This document shows, piece by piece, positions 55,616 through 60,174 of a stretch of 60,174 nucleotides of DNA (positions are counted from its first letter, which is position 1; every line of letters begins with the position of its first letter). This DNA comes from Pseudopedobacter sp. Its GTDB lineage: Bacteria; Bacteroidota; Bacteroidia; Sphingobacteriales; Sphingobacteriaceae. The DNA is taken from assembly GCA_014378105.1 (NCBI GenBank), contig JACMOI010000111.1:1-60174 (forward strand), written 5' to 3'. The notes under the pieces are model-generated. The model searched no databases. It was given only the letters and a program-made list of their open reading frames with translations, and was not told where the DNA came from. The position numbers and the translations under genes were made by a program.

Positions 55616-56226
55616 GATATTTAGTTGCATTCTTAATTTGGTTAAGTCTTTTTTCTTGTAATCAAAACAAACCAAAACCTCAATTACCGACTACAAATAT
55701 TTTAAGTACAGCCACTTTTAATCCAGTTAATGACTCAACTATTTTCGAATTCGTTACTTTTCTAAGTAATGATACTATCGAAACTAATTTTGTATTACGA
55801 GGTGATAAATTTTTAGATCAGGCTCAATTGAAGTATGAAGACCTAATCATTGATTCAATAGTAAAAAGTAATCTTTTTCTAAAAGAAGATTTAGAATTTA
55901 TCCGAATACAGCAAAAATTTAACGAAAGTTTTAAGTTGAATCCTAAATATTTTGATGAGAAAGATATAATATCAAAAAAGTCGTTTGATACTTATAGGGC
56001 TAATCCTGAAAATCGATGGAATTTTTGGGAAGATTATAGAAAAAGGTATGGCGTAAAAGGTTATTGCGCAATTGCTCTTCCACTTTTCTCTAAGGACAAA
56101 GAAACTGTGATAATTAAAACTTATTATGCTTGTGGTGGTAAATGTGGTGAAGGAGGAATATTTATTTATAAAAAGATAGATGGTAATTGGGTTAAAGTAA
56201 AAGAATTGAGTAGATGGATTGCTTAA
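55612..56226 (+). CDS. Uncharacterised lipoprotein downstream of the helicase-nuclease
   Basis: A 204-residue lipoprotein (lipobox LFSC, C16). I do not recognise a named domain. Visible features are NDSTIFEFVTFLSNDTIETNF (about 41-61), a charged helical middle, and a C-terminal beta-rich end with TYYACGGKCGEGGIFIYKKIDGNWVKVKE containing two close cysteines. It overlaps the helicase gene by ATGA, which may reflect compact gene packing rather than a shared task. Confidence 0.7.
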   Translation: MRYLVAFLIWLSLFSCNQNKPKPQLPTTNILSTATFNPVNDSTIFEFVTFLSNDTIETNFVLRGDKFLDQAQLKYEDLIIDSIVKSNLFLKEDLEFIRIQQKFNESFKLNPKYFDEKDIISKKSFDTYRANPENRWNFWEDYRKRYGVKGYCAIALPLFSKDKETVIIKTYYACGGKCGEGGIFIYKKIDGNWVKVKELSRWIA

Positions 56227-56248
56227 TTTAATGTCAAAAAGGAATTAT

Positions 56249-56289
56249 AGAGAGGATGAGTAAAGCTAGCCTTCTTCATCTTCTCTTTT
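56249..56289. terminator. Terminator between convergent lipoprotein and YpfJ-type genes
   Basis: AGAGAGGATGA (56249-56259) pairs with TCATCTTCTCT (56276-56286) over 11 bp with one G-T wobble and a 16-base loop, followed by TTTT (56286-56289). It lies between two genes that end toward each other, so it may serve both. Confidence 0.75.
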
Positions 56290-56290
56290 A

Positions 56291-57142
56291 TTAATTAGCT
56301 AATTCGCTAAAAGTATCACCTTGAGAAATATCGCCAGTTTGATAACCTTTTGTAAACCAATACATTCTTTGTTTTGAGGTCCCATGCGTAAAGGCATCAG
56401 GAACAATTCTTCCTTGTGTTTTCTTTTGGATGGCATCATCCCCAACAGCATTTGCGGCGCTTAATGCTTCCTCAATATCTCCTACGTCTAAATATTGTTT
56501 ATCATAATGCGCAAAAATACCTGCATAAAAATCAGCTTGTAACTCTAGCGCTACAGATAATTTATTTGCTTGCGCTTTACTCAAGCCTTGTTGTGCTTGT
56601 TGCATTTCTTCTGAGGTTCCAAGTAAATTTTGAACATGGTGACCAACTTCGTGAGCTATAATATAAGCAATGGCAAAGTCGCCTCCTTTAGCACCAAAAC
56701 GATCAGTCAACTCGTTCATAAAACTTAAATCCATATATACTTTTTGATCGGCAGGACAATAAAATGGACCAGTTGCTGAAGACGCACCTCCGCACTCTGT
56801 CTGTACCCCATCTGTAAATAAAACCATTTTGGGTCTTTTATAATCTTCACCTTTTTCACTTAAAATTTTTGTCCAAATACTATCTACATCATTTAAAACG
56901 ACAGCTACAAATTCCTGTTGTTGTAATTCTTCAGGAGTTAAATCTCTTTGCTCCGTACCATTACTAACTTGTACTTGATTAGCTATCTGTCCAATAATTC
57001 GTCCAGTATCTCCGCCAATAAACATTTGGGCTAACAATGCTATAACACCTATAATCCCTCCACCAGCTAAGAATTTCCCACCTGATGACATTCCCCTTCG
57101 GTCATCTATATTGCCGCTTCGGCTTCTGCCCATCCATTTCAT
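56291..57142 (-). CDS. Neutral zinc metallopeptidase, YpfJ family
   Basis: A 283-residue membrane-anchored protein: a basic, glycine-rich N-terminus (1-25) and one hydrophobic helix (about 27-43). The peptidase-like domain has H164-E165-VG-H168 as the HExxH zinc motif, preceded by TECGGASSATGPFYCPADQKVYMDLSF (about 115-141) and followed by ALELQADFYAGIFAHY (about 197-212), which supplies the third ligand. The family is widespread but its substrate is unknown. It is a single gene. Confidence 0.92.
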   Translation of the reverse strand: MKWMGRSRSGNIDDRRGMSSGGKFLAGGGIIGVIALLAQMFIGGDTGRIIGQIANQVQVSNGTEQRDLTPEELQQQEFVAVVLNDVDSIWTKILSEKGEDYKRPKMVLFTDGVQTECGGASSATGPFYCPADQKVYMDLSFMNELTDRFGAKGGDFAIAYIIAHEVGHHVQNLLGTSEEMQQAQQGLSKAQANKLSVALELQADFYAGIFAHYDKQYLDVGDIEEALSAANAVGDDAIQKKTQGRIVPDAFTHGTSKQRMYWFTKGYQTGDISQGDTFSELAN

Positions 57143-57377
57143 GATTTCTTTTTTTTAATTTTGCTGGATATAACAAATAGAATACCATTCATATATTAAA
57201 GGAATACATAGAATAATATGCTGGATATTTTAATCAGTATAAAAAAATGAAAAATTCATTTAAACTTTAGAAATTTTTTTTAGAATTGCTTCCGAATTGA
57301 TTAGGTGCTTTTAAGATGTTAAATATTGTTAAAGGTTTTTATATAAATCAATTTAAAATCTATTTTTGAGGGCGCAT

Positions 57378-57782
57378 ATGAAGGTATTTTTAATATTCTT
57401 TATTTCTTTATTTATATTTTTATCTAGCAATTGCTTCAACGCCGATGCTGAGGTTCACATTGTTAAAAAATATCATGTTGCTCATCAGGTTTTAGAAAAT
57501 TCTGAGCAACATGATCTCGTTACTAAAGCTAATGATTTTCCGATTTTTAAAGTTAATCTCTTAAATGAAAGAAATGATGATATCATTAATGAAGAAAATG
57601 ACGATGACGATTTCGTATCAATAAAGAGGTATAATATAAACACCAGTTATTTTGGTATATTATTCTGTACTTTTTTATTAAGTTTTTGCTATCGACTAAA
57701 AACCACTGATCTGCCTTTATGCGAACACTTATCCTATATTTTTTCTTATAAATATATTCTCCTTCGCGTACTAAAAATTTGA
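57378..57782 (+). CDS. Small two-helix protein upstream of an RND efflux operon
   Basis: A 134-residue protein of unknown function. The ATG at 57378 is chosen over a TTG 12 bases earlier. An N-terminal hydrophobic helix or signal (about 2-22) is followed by a histidine-containing stretch (EVHIVKKYHVAHQVLENSEQHD), an acidic run (EENDDDD near 71-77) and a second helix YFGILFCTFLLSFCYRL (about 90-106). Histidines plus acidic residues could bind metal. It precedes the efflux adaptor by 163 bases and points the same way. Confidence 0.5.
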   Translation: MKVFLIFFISLFIFLSSNCFNADAEVHIVKKYHVAHQVLENSEQHDLVTKANDFPIFKVNLLNERNDDIINEENDDDDFVSIKRYNINTSYFGILFCTFLLSFCYRLKTTDLPLCEHLSYIFSYKYILLRVLKI

Positions 57783-57945
57783 ATTCTATAATATCAGTTT
57801 ATTAAGTAATTGATTTTTAAATTCTTAAAGCTTTTGCATTTAGGTAAATGAGTTTAAAAACAACAATAATTTAAACTAGCTGAATTCATTCTAAGAATCA
57901 ATATCTCTGATTCAATATTTTTTATTGCTTAATCACTCAAATTAT

Positions 57946-59028
57946 ATGAACAAAATTGTAATGCTAACAAGCGTTTGTGCTTTGTTGTACTTGGCTAGTT
58001 GTACGAATAATAAAGTAGAAAAGGAGGAGGAAACGAAGTACTCTGTTACTACTCCATTGCGAATAGATACATTTTCTAACAAGGAATATGTGTCGCAAAT
58101 TAAATCATTAAGAAACATTGAAATAAGAGCACAAGAGAAAGGATACCTTCAAAATATTTATGTGGATGAAGGTGAGCATGTGAAAGCAGGTCAACTCTTG
58201 TTTAAGATCATGCCTAAAATGTTTGAAGCAGAGTTATTAAAAGCTCAATCAGAAACCAAGGCTTCTCAGATCGAATTAGAAAACAGCAAAACATTAGCAG
58301 ATAAAAATATTGTATCTAAAAATGAAGTTGCAATGGCTCAAGCAAAACTAGACGGTGCTAAAGCAGAGGTCGCCATGGCAAGATTGCACTTATCTTTCAC
58401 AGAAATTAGAGCGCCATTTGATGGGACAATAGATCGAATTCCAAAAAAGGTGGGGAGCTTGATAGATGAGGGAGAGTTGTTAACCAGTCTTTCTGATAAC
58501 AGTCAAATGTTTGCTTATTTCAATGTTTCTGAGCCTGAATACCTTAGTTATCAAACAGATGTTAAAGACAGAGGAAGCAATAAAGTAAGTCTTGTTTTAG
58601 CAAATAACGAAGTTTTTAAATATAAGGGTGAAGTGCAAACTGTGGAAAGTGAGTTTGATAGTGAAACCGGTAACATTGCTTTTAGAGCAAAATTCCCAAA
58701 CTCAGATAGGTTATTAAGAAATGGAGAAACCGGTAAAATTCAAATGACGTTTCCAGTAAGCAATGCATTGATCATTCCCCAAAAGGCCACTTATGAAGTT
58801 CAAGATAAACTATATGTTTTTGTCATCAATAAAAATGGGGTAGTAAAATCAAGAAATATTACCATCAATAGTGAAATACCCGATTTATATATAGTGGGCA
58901 GTGGACTTTCGGAAAATGATAGAATCCTGATTGAAGGGGTGCAGAAAGTTAAAGAAGATGATAAAATCAAATACGATTTTGTAAATCCAAGAGCAGTGAT
59001 TTCTCATTTAAGATTAGCGGCAGAATAA
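57946..59028 (+). CDS. RND efflux periplasmic adaptor lipoprotein (HlyD/MexA type)
   Basis: A 360-residue adaptor joining an inner-membrane RND pump to an outer-membrane channel. The ATG at 57946 begins a lipoprotein signal with lipobox LASC (C19); an upstream TTG at 57925 is less likely. The lipoyl-like half is split as EKGYLQNIYVDEGEHVKAGQLLFKI (about 64-88) and LSFTEIRAPFDGTIDRIPKKVGSLI (about 147-171). A short alpha-hairpin lies between them, and beta-barrel and membrane-proximal domains follow. Substrate class cannot be read. Confidence 0.92.
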   Translation: MNKIVMLTSVCALLYLASCTNNKVEKEEETKYSVTTPLRIDTFSNKEYVSQIKSLRNIEIRAQEKGYLQNIYVDEGEHVKAGQLLFKIMPKMFEAELLKAQSETKASQIELENSKTLADKNIVSKNEVAMAQAKLDGAKAEVAMARLHLSFTEIRAPFDGTIDRIPKKVGSLIDEGELLTSLSDNSQMFAYFNVSEPEYLSYQTDVKDRGSNKVSLVLANNEVFKYKGEVQTVESEFDSETGNIAFRAKFPNSDRLLRNGETGKIQMTFPVSNALIIPQKATYEVQDKLYVFVINKNGVVKSRNITINSEIPDLYIVGSGLSENDRILIEGVQKVKEDDKIKYDFVNPRAVISHLRLAAE

Positions 59029-59053
59029 TTAACTAAGCTTTAATTGTAATTTT

Positions 59054-60174
59054 ATGTTTAATAAATTCATACATAGGCCGGTATTATCTATAGTGATATC
59101 GCTTATCATCACCTTTTTGGGTGTTTTAGCGCTCACTCAATTACCGGTTACACAATTTCCATCTATTTCTCCTCCAAAGGTTAATGTTACAGCAGATTAT
59201 CCTGGCGCAAATAACGAGTTGATGATCAAATCAGTAATCATTCCTTTAGAAAGAGCCATCAATGGAGTTCCTGGAATGAAATATATGGAATCTGGTGCTG
59301 GAAATGACGGACAAGGTACCATCAATGTAGTTTTTAATTTAGGAACCGATCCGAATCAAGCTTCCATTAATATCCAAAATCGAGTAGCATCAGTTATTAA
59401 TAAATTGCCACCATTGGTTGTGCGTGAAGGGGTGAAGATTACTAGAGAGGAGTCGAACATGCTGATGTACATCAACTTGTACAGTAAGGATCCAAAAGTT
59501 GATGAAAAGTTCTTATATAATTTTGCTGATATTAATCTATTATCAGAACTAAAGAGAGTTGATGGTGTTGGTTTTGCCGATATTTTAGGTAACCGAGATT
59601 ATGCGATGCGTATTTGGCTAAAACCAGATCGAATGTTGGCCTATAAAATCTCAGCTGATGAAGTTTTAAAAGCTATAAATGAGCAAAGTTTAGAAGCATC
59701 TCCTGGTAAAACTGGAGAAAGTTCTGGTAAAAGATCCGAAACTTTTGAATATGTATTAAAATATCCAGGTAGGTTTAGTACCAAAGAAGGGTATGAAAAT
59801 ATTATCCTTAAGTCTTCTGCAAACGGTGAAATTCTTCGACTTAAGGATGTAGCAGATGTAGAATTTGGAAGCACTTATTATGACCTTTATTCAAACCTAA
59901 ATGGCCACTCTTCAGCTGCAATTGTTTTAAAACAATCTTATGGAAGTAATGCGAGTCAAGTAATTAAGGATGTAAAAGCTAAGCTAGCTGAGATTAAAGG
60001 AACTTCATTTCCTAAAGGAATGGATTATGAAATCAGTTATGATGTTTCAAAATTCTTAGACGCATCTATAGAGAAGGTAATTCACACCTTGGTGGAGGCA
60101 TTTATTTTGGTTAGTATAGTGGTATTCCTGTTTCTAGGCGACTGGCGTTCGACGATTATTCCTGCAATTGCAGT
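59054..60174 (+). CDS. HAE1-type RND efflux permease, AcrB-like (3' end outside window)
   Basis: The open frame starts at an ATG 25 bases after the adaptor stop and runs through the right edge; 373 codons are visible. The N-terminus is FNKFIHRPVLSIVISLIITF (first helix). It is followed by LALTQLPVTQFPSISPPKV and VTADYPGANNELMIKSVI, then IERAINGVPGM-like and QIRVASVINKLPP-like family segments and the first large porter domain. The edge falls in the second membrane helix region (LVEAFILVSIVVFLFLGDWR), the typical D/E-F-L-G-x-W-R loop. Sequence matches the multidrug HAE1 type rather than the heavy-metal CusA type. Confidence 0.93.
   Translation, partial: MFNKFIHRPVLSIVISLIITFLGVLALTQLPVTQFPSISPPKVNVTADYPGANNELMIKSVIIPLERAINGVPGMKYMESGAGNDGQGTINVVFNLGTDPNQASINIQNRVASVINKLPPLVVREGVKITREESNMLMYINLYSKDPKVDEKFLYNFADINLLSELKRVDGVGFADILGNRDYAMRIWLKPDRMLAYKISADEVLKAINEQSLEASPGKTGESSGKRSETFEYVLKYPGRFSTKEGYENIILKSSANGEILRLKDVADVEFGSTYYDLYSNLNGHSSAAIVLKQSYGSNASQVIKDVKAKLAEIKGTSFPKGMDYEISYDVSKFLDASIEKVIHTLVEAFILVSIVVFLFLGDWRSTIIPAIA

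Noticed and set aside
57143-57365. Possible small gene between the YpfJ-type gene and the two-helix protein
   Set aside because: No frame of useful length or start context is seen; it is an AT-rich divergent promoter region.

Overview
The window comes from a Bacteroidota chromosome, most likely a Sphingobacteriaceae (Pedobacter-like) member. It is AT-rich. It carries a type IX secretion cargo protein with a class B C-terminal sorting domain, a SusC/SusD pair, many short-signal lipoproteins, and promoters that fit the Bacteroidota TAnnTTTG consensus. No tRNA, rRNA, CRISPR array, transposase or prophage gene was seen. The taxonomic call rests on gene content and remembered family knowledge, not on a search.

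Layout: (1) 1-4533 is the 3' part of a giant SprB-repeat surface adhesin that runs off the left edge. (2) 4760-17893 is a complete 14-gene complex I operon in the order nuoA to nuoN, with separate nuoC and nuoD and a short nuoG. (3) 17946-22409 is a run of housekeeping genes: DedA, ppa, a CNNM/CorC-type transporter, rsmE, a DUF4159 protein and an orphan biotin-carrier protein. (4) 22521-27006 is an orphan SusC/SusD pair closed by a clear terminator. (5) 27113-29401 is dnaG and a YraN nuclease-fold protein. (6) 31670-29398, minus strand, is an ECF sigma factor, a membrane protein with an anti-sigma-like front and a beta-barrel-like back, and a Rieske lipoprotein. (7) 32233-38308 is a probable iron-acquisition operon (DUF4856 lipoprotein, imelysin-like lipoprotein, HTTM membrane protein, TonB receptor) preceded by a strong promoter and a palindrome that looks like a metal-repressor operator. 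(8) 38411-41803 holds a DUF5655 protein, a glutaminyl cyclotransferase, an outer-membrane gene broken by one in-frame stop, and a BIG2-like lipoprotein. (9) 41890-57142 is mostly housekeeping: pgi, a catalytic/non-catalytic M16 protease pair, aat, murQ, an S41 protease, der, a one-chain helicase-nuclease and a YpfJ-type zinc protease. (10) 57378 to the right edge is a small membrane protein followed by an RND efflux adaptor and the start of its HAE1 permease.

Two themes stand out. First, several intergenic or gene-start sites carry inverted repeats built from 7-nt units (8060-8188, 21204-21299, 45009-45042, 52247-52274). One of them has become the signal peptide of the DUF4159 gene. Second, the imelysin/HTTM/TonB operon and the sigma/beta-barrel/Rieske operon are the best candidates for poorly described systems. 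The rest of the window is ordinary for this phylum.
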